From NCBI GenBank assembly GCA_015350385.1, contig WNKI01000001.1:12087329-12151328 (forward strand): 64,000 nucleotides of DNA. The letters are read 5' to 3'. This DNA is from Aculops lycopersici. Taxonomy: Eukaryota > Arthropoda > Arachnida > Trombidiformes > Eriophyidae. The notes beneath the pieces are model-generated. The model searched no databases. It was not told the DNA's origin and saw only the letters and a program-made list of their open reading frames with translations. Below are positions 36,972 through 47,244 of the stretch, one piece after another (the first letter of the stretch is position 1; each line of letters opens with the position of its first letter). Both the position numbers and the translations under genes were made by a program.

Positions 36972-39560
36972 TCAGGCATTCACGCCAAGTATCCTGATTC
37001 TGCCCTCGATCTTGGGCTCCAACTTGCATTGCTCGTGCTCCATTTCATACAAAGACATGAGTCGCTTGGTTCGCGGCTGTCTGATGGTCGAAGGTGGTGC
37101 CGTGTGGTGGCTCTGGGGCAGGATTGTCTGCAAGGTGGGAGTTGGCGCCGTCTGGCCGACAATTGGAGTACTTGAGTTTGGCGAACGGGACCTAGAGCGC
37201 CACAAGTTGCGGCCGTTGGCACTTGGCGAGCGATTCAACTCGACCAATTGGTCGCCACACTCCTCCTTATCCGCATCCACATCTCGCTGACTGTTATTGT
37301 TTGCGTCATTCAAAGTTTCGTGGTCTCCATGGCCATTGGTTATTGAGGTTGATTTGGGAGTCTCGTGGCCATGACCCGTGAGTGTATCGAAAGTTGCGTT
37401 GCTAGTCGGCGAGTAGGCCGCTGAGTCTCCATTGTTAGCGCTAGCCGGCGTTTGATCTAGTATTTTCTTCAACGACGAGCGACTCAGACAAATGATACTC
37501 TGCCTGTGATGAGTTCGTCGATTGGACTTGACTATGCTGATAGCCTCGAAGTGGTTCAAAATGGAGGTTGTCAAGTCAGGGGACTCGTCGCCTGGAACCA
37601 AGATTTCACATTCCTTCAGCATGTCGTAACCATCTTTTCCGGAAGCCAGGTAAGCCTTTGTGGTGAGTCGGTACTGGCGCCCTAAATCAAGTGGCTCGTC
37701 GCCGACGGTAACATCTTTTGGATCGATTCTTTGCATCGGTGGCTTCTTTGGGTCAAAGGTAAATGAGCAACCGCTCACCTGAGGGAACCTGCCCTCAAGT
37801 TTTGGCCACTGACTTACTCCATTTTCCAATGCCTTCCAAATATTTTTTCCAGTCGCTTGCAAAACTGCAATCGGATCAATGTAGCCCAAGATATTGAACA
37901 GATCCCTCATGGTAAAGTCGCCCTTTGGATGAATGCGATCACTTCTAAGTGTTCCTGAATTTAGAATTGCCAAATCGGCATGAGTGGAGGCCAACATGAT
38001 ATCGGTAACAAAGTTGCCCAAGTTAGTCTCATAGTTTCTTATGCTTGAAAATCTGCCATCTAGCTCACAGTTGAACTGGCCCAAAACTTTGCCCATCTTC
38101 TCGTCGATGCTAGTGACAAACTTTTGCAACTTTCGCTCGAGCTCTACATCGGGCTTGTAACCTATGCACTCGATTCGTTCAATCTTTGTATCACAGATTG
38201 GCTTGCACGGCGACTTGTGACCTCTGCTAACATGAGTCTGCTTGGACTTGATGTATTCCGGGTTAATCTTGAGCGTGATTTTGGAGAACTCGCGAAAGTC
38301 TGTGCCCGACTTGATGACATAACTATGGGGTCGCTTGATGACCTCGTAGTCGTGATCGTGGCCGCCGAGGATAAGGTCGATCTCAGGCACTGAGTCCGCC
38401 AACCGGATGTCGTTTGGTGTTCTAAAATGTGTCAACGCAATCACATAGTCAACATTGTGAGGCTCACTCTTGAGCATGCGAGCCAACTCCCGACCACGAT
38501 CTACAAAGTCTGTGTAAATGACGTCGCTAGAGTCCAACGTGGACAAGGTACTAAGCCACTCCTCCTCAATGAGGCCGATCAGACCGAATTTGAGTCCTTG
38601 GCGCTCCAATATGTGAAACACTTCGCCGTCGCCTAACTGACCTGAAGTCTCCTTATCGATTACATTACTTAGGAGCCATGGGAATGAGGTTCGCTTTGTG
38701 AAATCAATCAAATTATCAACACCATAATCGAACTCATGGTTTCCAAAAACAGCACAATGGACGCCAAGATCATTGAGCACGGGAATCATTTGCTCGCCCT
38801 TCGTGAAGGTAGACATAAAACTTGGCGAGATAATATCGCCGCTGAATAAAATCATTGGATTCGAGTGTCTATGTTGATTGACGGCAGTTAAAAAGCCCGC
38901 CGCGCCACTGGACTTGGCGCCGGGTTCTATGTTATAACAATCATTAAAATGAATTATGTCGACACTCAAATCATTGTCTGAGTGAGTAAAATCTAACTCG
39001 CGATTATCCACACCTAGCTCATTAGCAAGCTTATTAGCCACTATATCATTGCTCGTTGTAGTTTTGTTGTTAGAATTGTGATTTTTGTTGTGGTTGTTGT
39101 TGGTGGTAGTTGTGTTGGTGGAGCTACTTTTGGTGTTGTTCGTTGCAGTGTTAACAACTGATGACATGATATCGGATGGGTGAGATGATGGCGGTTGTGT
39201 AGTGGTTGTGTCTGTGCCTGTAGTAACCCTATTGCTGGCGACCGCCCGACTTCCTTGAGCATTTTCTTCGTGATATGAGCTTGGGTTGGTGGTTGTGGCG
39301 GCGGCGGCGGCGGCAATTTGATCACGTGCAATATGACCACCGAGTACTAATCCTTGAGCTTGCAATGAGTCAAGTGGCCGCGAAGGCGCACAATTATTAC
39401 AATCGGCCCTAGGGGATTCAATTTCCTTAGGCCCGTTGCGGTTGTTGCTATTGTTATTGTTTATGTTGTGGTTGTTGGTGTTGTTGTTGCCGCTGCTGCT
39501 GATGGCTGGCTCCGTTGCTCCACTCGGCTCGGCGCCTAAAATATCATCCTTAATCAACAT
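36972..39560 (-). CDS. 5'-nucleotidase-family metallophosphoesterase, cytosolic type
   Basis: An 862-residue single-exon protein. Residues 1-200 are low complexity (Asn, Thr and Ser runs) with no signal peptide. A calcineurin-like phosphoesterase domain follows (about 205-460) with the metal-binding motifs IIHFNDCYN, FSGDIISPS, GNHEFDYG, ALTHFR and GGHDHDYE. Next comes a 5'-nucleotidase C-terminal domain (about 495-680; NLGNFVTDIM, ILNSGTLR, GYIDPIAVLQATGKNIW). A low-complexity C-terminal tail follows (about 700-862), ending EGRIRILGVNA. Ecto-5'-nucleotidases have a signal peptide and GPI anchor; this protein has neither, so it is likely intracellular. It resembles the uncharacterised YfkN-like phosphoesterases of invertebrates and bacteria. 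It probably cleaves nucleotides or other phosphomonoesters with two metals. The exact substrate is unknown. Confidence 0.88.
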   Translation of the reverse strand: MLIKDDILGAEPSGATEPAISSSGNNNTNNHNINNNNSNNRNGPKEIESPRADCNNCAPSRPLDSLQAQGLVLGGHIARDQIAAAAAATTTNPSSYHEENAQGSRAVASNRVTTGTDTTTTQPPSSHPSDIMSSVVNTATNNTKSSSTNTTTTNNNHNKNHNSNNKTTTSNDIVANKLANELGVDNRELDFTHSDNDLSVDIIHFNDCYNIEPGAKSSGAAGFLTAVNQHRHSNPMILFSGDIISPSFMSTFTKGEQMIPVLNDLGVHCAVFGNHEFDYGVDNLIDFTKRTSFPWLLSNVIDKETSGQLGDGEVFHILERQGLKFGLIGLIEEEWLSTLSTLDSSDVIYTDFVDRGRELARMLKSEPHNVDYVIALTHFRTPNDIRLADSVPEIDLILGGHDHDYEVIKRPHSYVIKSGTDFREFSKITLKINPEYIKSKQTHVSRGHKSPCKPICDTKIERIECIGYKPDVELERKLQKFVTSIDEKMGKVLGQFNCELDGRFSSIRNYETNLGNFVTDIMLASTHADLAILNSGTLRSDRIHPKGDFTMRDLFNILGYIDPIAVLQATGKNIWKALENGVSQWPKLEGRFPQVSGCSFTFDPKKPPMQRIDPKDVTVGDEPLDLGRQYRLTTKAYLASGKDGYDMLKECEILVPGDESPDLTTSILNHFEAISIVKSNRRTHHRQSIICLSRSSLKKILDQTPASANNGDSAAYSPTSNATFDTLTGHGHETPKSTSITNGHGDHETLNDANNNSQRDVDADKEECGDQLVELNRSPSANGRNLWRSRSRSPNSSTPIVGQTAPTPTLQTILPQSHHTAPPSTIRQPRTKRLMSLYEMEHEQCKLEPKIEGRIRILGVNA

Positions 39561-41556
39561 CTTCTATCCCTTTGGACGCCTCTCTAAAATCTTCTCCTCT
39601 AAAGTATCGCTACTGCCGCTGCTATTGCTGCTGCTGCTATATCGCCGGGCGTCGTCTGACTAAAAGTTATGTGTAAAGTCGAGTCAATCCAATTATCCCT
39701 CAAGTATCTACAACTACAAGCTATCGTTCGGTTTCGCTTTCTACTTTCCCTTTCGGCCGCCGCCAACGTCAACTCTAGTTGTCGGTGCCTGTGGCCACAA
39801 GATGCTCTAGTTGTTGTTGATCTTTCGCTCGCCCCCGTAAACTTGACTCGAGTGGATGCTAATGCTAGGCCGCTGTTGCCACCACACTACCGTCGCTCCT
39901 GTTGGTTAGCTGACTAGCAAGCTATCTAGCGAGCTAGCTTGCTGACTGACTGATCTGTTGCTCGCCGAGGCATACAAGCCAAGAGAGCGGCGAGATAAAT
40001 CACATCGTGCGGCTTTGCCTAGGATCTCTGACGTCGCAGCGGCGCCTTTGCCGTCGTGTCGTTGTCGACTCAATGGTTGAATTCTGGAATAGACTCTAGT
40101 TGTTCAATGGGCGCACTATTCCAACAGCGGGAGTACTGATACTAATGGCTCCCTGCTCCAGTTGTGTGTTGGGTAGTTGGGTAGTTGGATAGCTGGATGT
40201 AATTGCAATAAAGTTGCTGGTCTTGCCGTCTCCTGGCCGCTAGAGAAAAGTGAGATAGTTTTTCATGACTTGAAGGTTCTCTAAAGCCACCTACGAGCGA
40301 ACTAATGTTCCTCTCCCCTTTTATTCCCTTTGTTTACATTCGTGTTCTCCCGATGCCTCTCCCCCTTAGGCACAAGTCCCGCATTCGCTTTCTCCCGTCG
40401 CAACTTGGCGGCAATGCCCGCTGAGTCTTGGTCGCTCAGCGGGCAAAACGCGAACCAGCGAGCGGCGGAGGAGGGCAGAAAGCGTGAGTTTGTGTTGTGT
40501 TGTGTTTTCCTTGCGAGTGCAAGTGTGTGTTATTCTACGCGGCTTCGCTTTCTCTCTCCCATTGCGAGTTCAGCAGGCGAGAGCGCAATCGGTTGTGCTT
40601 GTGCGACTTTGTCTGCCGCTCATATCGCTGGGTGCGTTTGTATCTGTTGCCTGGAAGCGATAGCGGCTGAAGGAAAAAGCACTGAACGACGACGGCGGCG
40701 AGCCTACATTTTTCGGATGTCGAAAATCTGTACACACGCAAAAGTGAGGGAAAGGAGGACGAGAGCGATGGCTTTTGAAGCAAACTCAATTGGCCACCTC
40801 GCACTTCTTTCCCCCAGCCATGTGTTCTATTGACAACTAGAGGAACAAGCCGTCAGCTTCACTCACCTCTCTCTCTCTCTCTCTCTCGCTATTTCTCTCT
40901 ATCGCACTGGGCGGTGGCTGACATCACGACCAATAAAACAATGCAATCAATTAATACGTGTTGTAAAATACATGTCTATTACCATTCACCTCTCAATTAA
41001 ACTCCGCTGCCTCCGTTATTATCGTTTAAGCCAATCAGCTGGATTGGAGGCCACCACCAATCGGCGCCAGCATTGCGTCGCCACCGCTACCGCAACCACC
41101 GCCGGACCACCACTTGAAACACCCACGACATCAAAATTTTGACGAATCCTCCGGCTTCAATTAAATTCGATTGGCGTCGATATCGACGCTCCACCACATC
41201 GTTATCACTATACCCTATCGATTGCAACCACTGTAACAGCGAATCTAGCAACCCGAAGCGTGTATCCCTCGCACTCAAATGTTTGTAACGCCCACGACGA
41301 CCTAGACGTCGGTGAGCAGATGCAATATTGATCCCTGGTGACCTGGTCGATTGACCAGGATATATTATCAATTGAAATTATTAGCATTCTATTGTATCAT
41401 AACACACCTATTATCATTAGACAAGATTAAATTCTACGCCATATCATAATCCTTAAGCTCCACTAAGCAAAATCTTCAAGCAATCTCAGAAATCAAAAAA
41501 GTAGCAGAACAATTGTAGCCGCTTAACGAGGTCACCTGACCAAATCGACTGAAACA
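39561..41556. other. Divergent promoter region, nucleotidase / PIGA
   Basis: About 2 kb between two divergent genes. It contains short inverted GCTAGC-type runs near 39905-39945 and a CT microsatellite at 40867-40887. A 167-codon open frame at 40330-40833 is Ser/Arg/Ala-rich without motifs, and I do not call it. No other gene is seen. Confidence 0.4.
40867..40887. repeat. (CT)n microsatellite
   Basis: Ten CT dinucleotides in a row in the interval between the nucleotidase gene and PIGA. Confidence 0.9.
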
Positions 41557-42939
41557 ATGACTGAACCCGCAATGCGAATCTGTATGGCCTCTGACTTTTT
41601 CTACCCAAACACTGGCGGAGTAGAGGCGCATATTTGGCAACTAAGTCAGTGCTTGATGGAACTAGGCCATAAGATTATTGTTATCACCCATGCCTACGGA
41701 GACCGAGTAGGAGTCCGTTACATGCCCAACGGATTAAAGGTTTACTACCTGCCCTACATACTGTATCCAAAACAAAACATCAAGTGGCCCTTTGTCTTTA
41801 ATTCATTCCCATACATTCGACAAATTTTAATCAGGGAGCAGATTAAAATTGTCCATGGACACTCGGCCTTCTCACCTATGGCCCACGAGGTCATGTTCCA
41901 CGCCAAAACTCTTGGCATCAACACCGTCTTCACTGACCACTCCCTATTTGGTTTTAACGATATCGGTGCCATGATCCATAATCAAGTAGTCAAGGTGTCT
42001 CTATTGCAATGCAACCATATCATATGCGTATCTCATGTTGGCAAAGAAAACAAAGCTTTACAACTGGAAGTGGAGCGCGCCGAAAGGATTCCAATTTCCG
42101 TCATACCAAATGCAGTTGACACCTATGTGTTCACTCCAGATCCAAGTCAGCGTGATCCCAACAAGATAACCATTGTAGTGAATAGTCGGCTAGTCTATAG
42201 GAAAGGAATTGATTTATTAGCAACCGTTCTGCCCGAGATCTGCAAGCTTGATCCAAAGGTGCGTTTCATTATCGCAGGCGATGGTCCCAAAAGGACTTTA
42301 CTTGAAAGTGCAGTGAAGCAACACAACCTAAATGACCGGGTCATTCTTCTTGGATCTGTCCCTCACAGTCAAGTCAGGGACGTCCTCGTGAAGGGTGACA
42401 TATTCTTGAATACCTCGCTGATTGAAGCATTCTGCATGGCCGTTGTTGAAGCTGCCTCCTGTGGTCTGCAAGTGGTTAGCACAAATGTCGGCGGATTGCC
42501 TGAAGTACTGCCACCTAAATTGATAACTTTGACTGAACCCAATGTTGATAGTCTCGTTGATGGAGTTCAACTTGCCTTACAAGATCTTCAAGCTCGAAAA
42601 TTTGTCTCACCCATGGATGCTCACCAAATAATCCAACAGAGTTATTCATGGAAGGATGTAGCCAGACAAACCGAACAGGTCTACACAAAAGTTGTACAAG
42701 AATCAACACTTTCTTGGAAGGACCAAGTGAATCGTTACCGAAAGTCGGCTAATCTTGGTTCTAGATTGTTCATCATATTTATACTTATTAACCATCTGCT
42801 GTTACTATTTTTTGACTGGTATAATCCGCGTAGTCAAATTGACGTCTGTCCACTTTGGAAGAAAGAGAAATTTGAGGAGGACCACTCAACATACGTTTAC
42901 CACGACCTCATTGACAACCACCACCATTACAGCCGCTAA
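41557..42939 (+). CDS. PIGA: PIGA, GPI-anchor N-acetylglucosaminyltransferase subunit
   Basis: A 460-residue single-exon GT4 glycosyltransferase, the catalytic subunit of the complex that adds GlcNAc from UDP-GlcNAc to phosphatidylinositol. This is the first step of GPI-anchor synthesis on the cytosolic face of the ER. Family motifs include MASDFFYPNTGGVEAHIWQL at the start, GHSAFSPMAHE, the donor-binding region VVNSRLVYRKGIDLL, the E-x7-E motif IEAFCMAVVEAASCG (about 288-302) and STNVGGLPEVLP. A C-terminal membrane segment is present (LFIIFILINHLLLLFF, about 404-419). It is slightly shorter than human PIGA (484). It converges with SNRNP40, and the two stops are only about 135 bases apart. 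Confidence 0.98.
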   Translation: MTEPAMRICMASDFFYPNTGGVEAHIWQLSQCLMELGHKIIVITHAYGDRVGVRYMPNGLKVYYLPYILYPKQNIKWPFVFNSFPYIRQILIREQIKIVHGHSAFSPMAHEVMFHAKTLGINTVFTDHSLFGFNDIGAMIHNQVVKVSLLQCNHIICVSHVGKENKALQLEVERAERIPISVIPNAVDTYVFTPDPSQRDPNKITIVVNSRLVYRKGIDLLATVLPEICKLDPKVRFIIAGDGPKRTLLESAVKQHNLNDRVILLGSVPHSQVRDVLVKGDIFLNTSLIEAFCMAVVEAASCGLQVVSTNVGGLPEVLPPKLITLTEPNVDSLVDGVQLALQDLQARKFVSPMDAHQIIQQSYSWKDVARQTEQVYTKVVQESTLSWKDQVNRYRKSANLGSRLFIIFILINHLLLLFFDWYNPRSQIDVCPLWKKEKFEEDHSTYVYHDLIDNHHHYSR

Positions 42940-43012
42940 CTACTTATACATTAAGCAATAGTTTCCATAGTGTTGCAAAGTAACCATATTAAATTATCAA
43001 ATGTTATCCCTC

Positions 43013-43018
43013 AATAAA
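43013..43018 (+). terminator. Polyadenylation signal of PIGA
   Basis: AATAAA lies about 75 bases after the PIGA stop codon, before the convergent SNRNP40 gene. Confidence 0.6.
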
Positions 43019-43075
43019 GAGTGACATTATTACTACACAAAAGTTGGTTATAACTGCATTGTTTATCACATCAAG

Positions 43076-44122
43076 TCAAACCGTCGCGATGTTTATTTCT
43101 CCTAAGTACATTTGTTTATCACTACTGCATGATAAAACGAGGGGCTCTTTTGGACTGAAGACGACCTCATTGACTGAACCTCTATGGCCGGGTAGTTTGT
43201 ACATGAGTTCGGTCGAATTATAGTTCCATACATAGACCATTCTATCGGATGAGCCAGCAGTCACCATATTTCCGTTCGGTGACCAGGAACACCTGAGCAG
43301 ATTCTTCTCAAAGTTGTGCTGGTGACCAGTGAAAGTCTTCTCTAATCTGATTCCTGGTGCAAAAGGTCTGATATCCCAACTTTTGAGGGTGTTGTCCATA
43401 GAATTGGATAAGATATGATGTCCATCTGGACTCACACTTAAACCTGTGATTGTGTCAGTGTGCCCAAACATGCTGTAGAATGCACCGCCTCTCTTGAGAT
43501 CCCAAACATTGATAGTATTTTCGATGCCGCCAACAAATACTTGATCATTTTGCTTGTTGAATGCTACTGCGGTTAAAGGGTACTTCTCCTGAAACGAATG
43601 TACGCATCTTCTTTTCCTCAAATCCCAAACATTTACATAACGATCATCTCCGACGGACACTAAAAGATTTGGATCACCGGGTGCTGCTGAGATCGCATTT
43701 ACATGAGATTGGTGGTTGCGTAGCTTCTTCAACCTGAATCCCGTGGCACTGTCCCACATGATGACGGTTTTGTCGGCTGAACATGAGAATAATCTAGAAC
43801 CATTGGATGAGTATTCTAATTGTAGTATGGCATTGGAATGTGCAGCCTTCAGGATGGCATAGTTTTCGCATTCGCCTCGGGTGGACCATAGATATATGGA
43901 TCGATCCTCACCGGCACTTGATATTGCAGCTCCCGTCGGGTGAAATTTAGTCGTGAATATCTCACCATCATGGCCGGTTAGTAACATGATGGGTCCCTTC
44001 AGAGAGTGGCGTTTCGATTGGAGAGCCACCTCCTGACCTTTTTGACTTGATGCATCGTTTGTTTTGGATCTCTTGTCGGCCAAAACAGCCACATCCAGCT
44101 CATCTGCTCGACGCTTGCTCAT
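43076..44122 (-). CDS. SNRNP40: U5 snRNP 40 kDa WD-repeat protein
   Basis: A 348-residue single-exon protein with a seven-bladed WD40 propeller. A basic N-terminus (MSKRRADELDVAVLADKRSK) is followed by ILLTGHDGEIFTTKFHPTG-type repeats. WD signatures are visible at SIYLW, TVIMWD, YVNVWD, TINVWD, TLKSWD and MVYVW. Spacing and the segments GDDRYVNVWDLRKRRC and FTGHQHNFEKNLLRCSW match SNRNP40 (the U5-40K component of the U5 snRNP and spliceosome) and not other WD proteins. It acts in pre-mRNA splicing in the nucleus. Length and start match the family, and it has no oddity. Confidence 0.95.
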   Translation of the reverse strand: MSKRRADELDVAVLADKRSKTNDASSQKGQEVALQSKRHSLKGPIMLLTGHDGEIFTTKFHPTGAAISSAGEDRSIYLWSTRGECENYAILKAAHSNAILQLEYSSNGSRLFSCSADKTVIMWDSATGFRLKKLRNHQSHVNAISAAPGDPNLLVSVGDDRYVNVWDLRKRRCVHSFQEKYPLTAVAFNKQNDQVFVGGIENTINVWDLKRGGAFYSMFGHTDTITGLSVSPDGHHILSNSMDNTLKSWDIRPFAPGIRLEKTFTGHQHNFEKNLLRCSWSPNGNMVTAGSSDRMVYVWNYNSTELMYKLPGHRGSVNEVVFSPKEPLVLSCSSDKQMYLGEINIATV

Positions 44123-44449
44123 TATTGAGATTTGAGGAGTTAAATATGGACTTGATAATTAGTTCAAACAGATCATATTGTGCCAAAATTGACTCGAGAG
44201 TGTATCCTAAACTTGCCCTTGTTTTGCAAAACAGCGCTAAACTTATCCACGTGTGGGTCTCACTCACGCACGGATGGAGAAACGTGAAGCGAAACCTTTA
44301 GGCAGGAAACTCGCGGCGAGTGTATCTGTCAAAGTTTTTAAGCCACGGATCTACACGACAACAAGGGGTGCTCAAGTGTTTGACTTAAGTAGAATAAGAG
44401 TAGGTTTAATCACAATTACAAACTGTTGATATACTCTAGTGAGATGCCA
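44123..44449. other. Spacer between SNRNP40 and PTP4A
   Basis: No gene. It contains the SNRNP40 promoter and PTP4A 3' UTR, both on the - strand. Confidence 0.4.
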
Positions 44450-44959
44450 TTATATAACTGCACACTTTGACTCCTTGTCGCCCAATCTATAACGTGGCTT
44501 GTAAGTGGACAGGTACCTGAGTTGCTTCTGATTGAATGCACCTCTTCGTCTTTCTCGTATGAACTCCACTGTATCCTCGTACTTCATTCCAAGTTCTAGA
44601 AGAGCTAATGCCACCATAACAGGCCCACGACCAAGGCCTGCAACACAATGGACCGCTACGGAAACTTCGCCTGACTCCTTGTACCTGTGGCGTAATAACT
44701 CGAACCACTTGTCTATTATATCCTGTGGCGGTGGTGAACCATCATCAAATTGCCAGTCGTGAATTGCAATTCCAGCCATGCTAAGTAGATTGGTTTTGTA
44801 AGATGGCTCGCAGATCCTTATAACATCGGTGACATTGCACCGTCTCAGCTGGTCAACAAGTTGTGGCATCGTTGCGTCGCTTGGTCTATCCATAATGATA
44901 AACTTCATGTTCTTGTAGCAAATCACTGATATGCCTGGCCCCTTGACACTTGAAGCCAT
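44450..44959 (-). CDS. PTP4A: PTP4A (PRL) tyrosine phosphatase
   Basis: A 169-residue unspliced phosphatase of the PRL family. It has the N-terminal strand SVICYKNMKFIIMDRPSDAT, the general-acid loop WQFDDGSPP, the catalytic P-loop HCVAGLGRGPV (C-x5-R; human members have AP after R) and the helix GMKYEDTVEFIRERRRGAFN. The C-terminus ends CAVI, a CaaX prenylation box, so membrane association is expected. Vertebrate PRLs have two cysteines there; this one has a single one. PRLs bind CNNM magnesium transporters and promote growth. I start at the ATG at 44959; the frame is open upstream to an Ala-rich stretch without ATG. Confidence 0.95.
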   Translation of the reverse strand: MASSVKGPGISVICYKNMKFIIMDRPSDATMPQLVDQLRRCNVTDVIRICEPSYKTNLLSMAGIAIHDWQFDDGSPPPQDIIDKWFELLRHRYKESGEVSVAVHCVAGLGRGPVMVALALLELGMKYEDTVEFIRERRRGAFNQKQLRYLSTYKPRYRLGDKESKCAVI

Positions 44960-45685
44960 GGCGACGACGGAGGCGGCGGCGGCGGCGACCACTTGTGGCT
45001 ATGAGTGGGCAAAGTTTCCTTATTGTTATGTAAAAATTCCTTGTTAGCTAACCTAATTGAACCATTTACCAGCAAAGTGGTTCCATGTTTTTTAGCGTGA
45101 CTAAAGAAGCGTGTGATTAGATTATATGATTAATTTCTATCAGATATGGCAAATTGAGCACAGAGCTAATTGTTGCGAAACCAACTAGTCGCAAGTTGCA
45201 AAGGTTAAATGAGGGCGCATAGGGATGAAAGGCAAGTTGGCGAGACAAAACGAGACTTGACGGCGCGTATCGCGCAAAATAGCTCGCTAGACTTGCAGCA
45301 AAAGGTTTGCAAACTCCACTGACAGCTGATACATTGGGGCAGCAGCTACAACATTGTTCGGGCGAAAAAAGTGAACGGCAAGCTAGACGCCGAGCGAGAG
45401 CAAGTGGCTGGCATCTCTGCGACTCCCTAATGCAGCTCAAGCTGCAGGCTAGCAAGCTGGCCGAAATGTTGTGAAAATCTGCCACCTGCTTCGTTTGTTT
45501 TTGTTGCAAATAATTCGATTGATTTTGGATTTTGCAAACTCGGCAAAAAACAACCATGAGGTGAAATCGAAATAAACCGGACTAGATCCAAATCATACTT
45601 AAGCATAATACTCAAACGCTGGACATTTGCAAGAAATGGGAAAAACTTGAGCGAGGAAACCAAGACAGTAAAGTAAATTTTCAAT
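44960..45685. other. Divergent promoter region, PTP4A / CCDC186-like
   Basis: About 725 bases between divergent genes. A GCC/GGC triplet run (44970-44988) lies just upstream of the PTP4A ATG. No gene is seen; the Cys/Leu-rich open frame on the - strand at 45117-45557 has no motif. Confidence 0.4.
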
Positions 45686-46687
45686 ATGGCCGACGATCGA
45701 CCATCAGCTAAGGTATCCCTAACCCCAGAGCCGATGGGCGATACTCCAGTGTTGAAACAAACTACCTCAATTCCAGAAGACGAAACAAATTTATTCACCA
45801 GAGGAGATCCATTGGCTGAAAATAATCCCCCACCAAACGTACTGCGAGAATGTCAGACTGGGAATATAGCAACAACAAGGATATCGGAATCTGATTCCAT
45901 TGAATCGAATATTGTAAATGCACCTGCAATCAAGCAAGCTCCTACACCCCCGACTCTCGAACAACAGCTCCAAAAGTACAAGAGAGATCTCGAGAGCATG
46001 GTTATCAAATATGCAAGGAGCGAGAGCGAGTGTATTTCGATCAAATCCAAACTTGACCAGTTGGATAGGAAACTGAAACAAGCGATGAAGGATAACGATC
46101 AGCTAGCCAATAGGATAAAGATATTGACAAATGACAAGAATCACCTTAGTGACACACTAAGTGCTAAGGTTGCGCAACTAACAGTATTAGAGCAAAAGAA
46201 CTCGTACCTAAACAATGTACAGGGCTCACGTCTAAAAGAACTAGAGGAAAAGGTTTCCACATTGGAGGCAACCAACGAGGATTTACAAAAACAGGTGGAC
46301 AGCTTCAAGGGCAAGGAAGGGGAACTATTGGATTTCAGCGAGCGACTGTCAATGAAACACTTGATGCTGCAATCGGAACTCGACGAGGCAATAAGACAAA
46401 ACTCAACGCCAAGCGAGACTGGCTCCGAGAAGGTTGATCTCGCCATGCAAAACGCCGAGTTGGTCAAGAGAATCGAAATTCTGGAGGATCTACTACAACG
46501 TGAAAGATCGGTGATTGAAAATCTTAAAACAGATAAACTAAGGCTGGAGACAAAGTACCAGAAGGATCTCGATGAGCTTAATAATGAGTTGAAATTGATG
46601 CGCCGGAAACACCAAATGTCCATCAAGGAGCTAACAAGAGAGATGAAGCACTTGAGAGGCGTTGCCGGTTTAGTTGATAATAAATAG
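45686..46687 (+). CDS. CCDC186-like coiled-coil protein, short form
   Basis: A 333-residue unspliced protein. Residues 1-95 are disordered (Pro, Thr, Ser) and the rest is coiled coil. Three stretches match the coiled-coil protein CCDC186 (CCCP-1 in nematodes), which acts at the trans-Golgi in dense-core-vesicle maturation. They are MVIKYARSESECISIKSKLD, the segment GKEGELLDFSERLSMKHLMLQ and the end RRKHQMSIKELTREMKHLR. They occur in the same order but at much shorter spacing than in the roughly 900-residue human protein. The C-terminal domain that follows in other animals is absent, and the frame ends soon after. It is either a naturally condensed version or a gene that continues through an unseen exon. 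The match is from recall of the family, not a search. Confidence 0.65.
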   Translation: MADDRPSAKVSLTPEPMGDTPVLKQTTSIPEDETNLFTRGDPLAENNPPPNVLRECQTGNIATTRISESDSIESNIVNAPAIKQAPTPPTLEQQLQKYKRDLESMVIKYARSESECISIKSKLDQLDRKLKQAMKDNDQLANRIKILTNDKNHLSDTLSAKVAQLTVLEQKNSYLNNVQGSRLKELEEKVSTLEATNEDLQKQVDSFKGKEGELLDFSERLSMKHLMLQSELDEAIRQNSTPSETGSEKVDLAMQNAELVKRIEILEDLLQRERSVIENLKTDKLRLETKYQKDLDELNNELKLMRRKHQMSIKELTREMKHLRGVAGLVDNK

Positions 46688-47244
46688 TCATTTGGTTCAG
46701 GTTTAGATTTAGATTTAACAGGTTGGACTAGCTGCTTTGCTCGGGAGATATTGCACGCACAGCGGTCCACCTTGCACAGTCTGTGGCCGTCCGTTGCAAA
46801 TTAGGTTCTGCAGGTAACCGGCAGAACAGCCTACGCCCACCACAAATCGCATGTTGGCGGCCTGTTGTGCTAAAAATCGGCGCCACGCCCTTTGTTGGTG
46901 AATGTTGAATGGGTGCGGCCGCATATGTGCTTGCCGAGCGGTCATTCGGACGATAAAAGCCCGCGCAGGCCGCCGACACAGCTGCCCTGGCTTGCAGGGT
47001 TTAGTTCAAATAAGTGCCGCTCGTGGCGCTGCAAGCTGATATTTCACGCACAGTTGAATGAGACGAATGTAAATACATCAGACAATAACAACGCAAAATT
47101 AACTATTTCGACAAATAAGCTAAACTAAATTACAATCAATCGATCGAATGACCACATCGGCGCCAAGTTTTAATCTTAATAAAGTTAGGATCAAGTTTTG
47201 CGACGGACCAAGTGAAAGAATCGCAAATCAACATTCACCGCAGC
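46688..47244. other. Spacer between CCDC186-like and zinc-finger genes
   Basis: No convincing gene. A 78-codon + frame at 46892-47128 might hold an upstream zinc-finger exon, and a CAG that could act as an acceptor lies at about 47241-47243. No splice donor or known motif supports it. Confidence 0.3.

Noticed and set aside
39900..39960. Clustered GCTAGC/CTAGC strings suggesting a protein-binding array
   Set aside because: Such strings are scattered all over the non-coding parts of the window. The cluster is short and irregular, so I do not call a site.
40330..40833. A 167-codon + frame between the nucleotidase gene and PIGA
   Set aside because: No motif, biased Ala/Arg/Ser composition, and an equal-quality frame on the opposite strand. 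It is likely promoter or UTR sequence.
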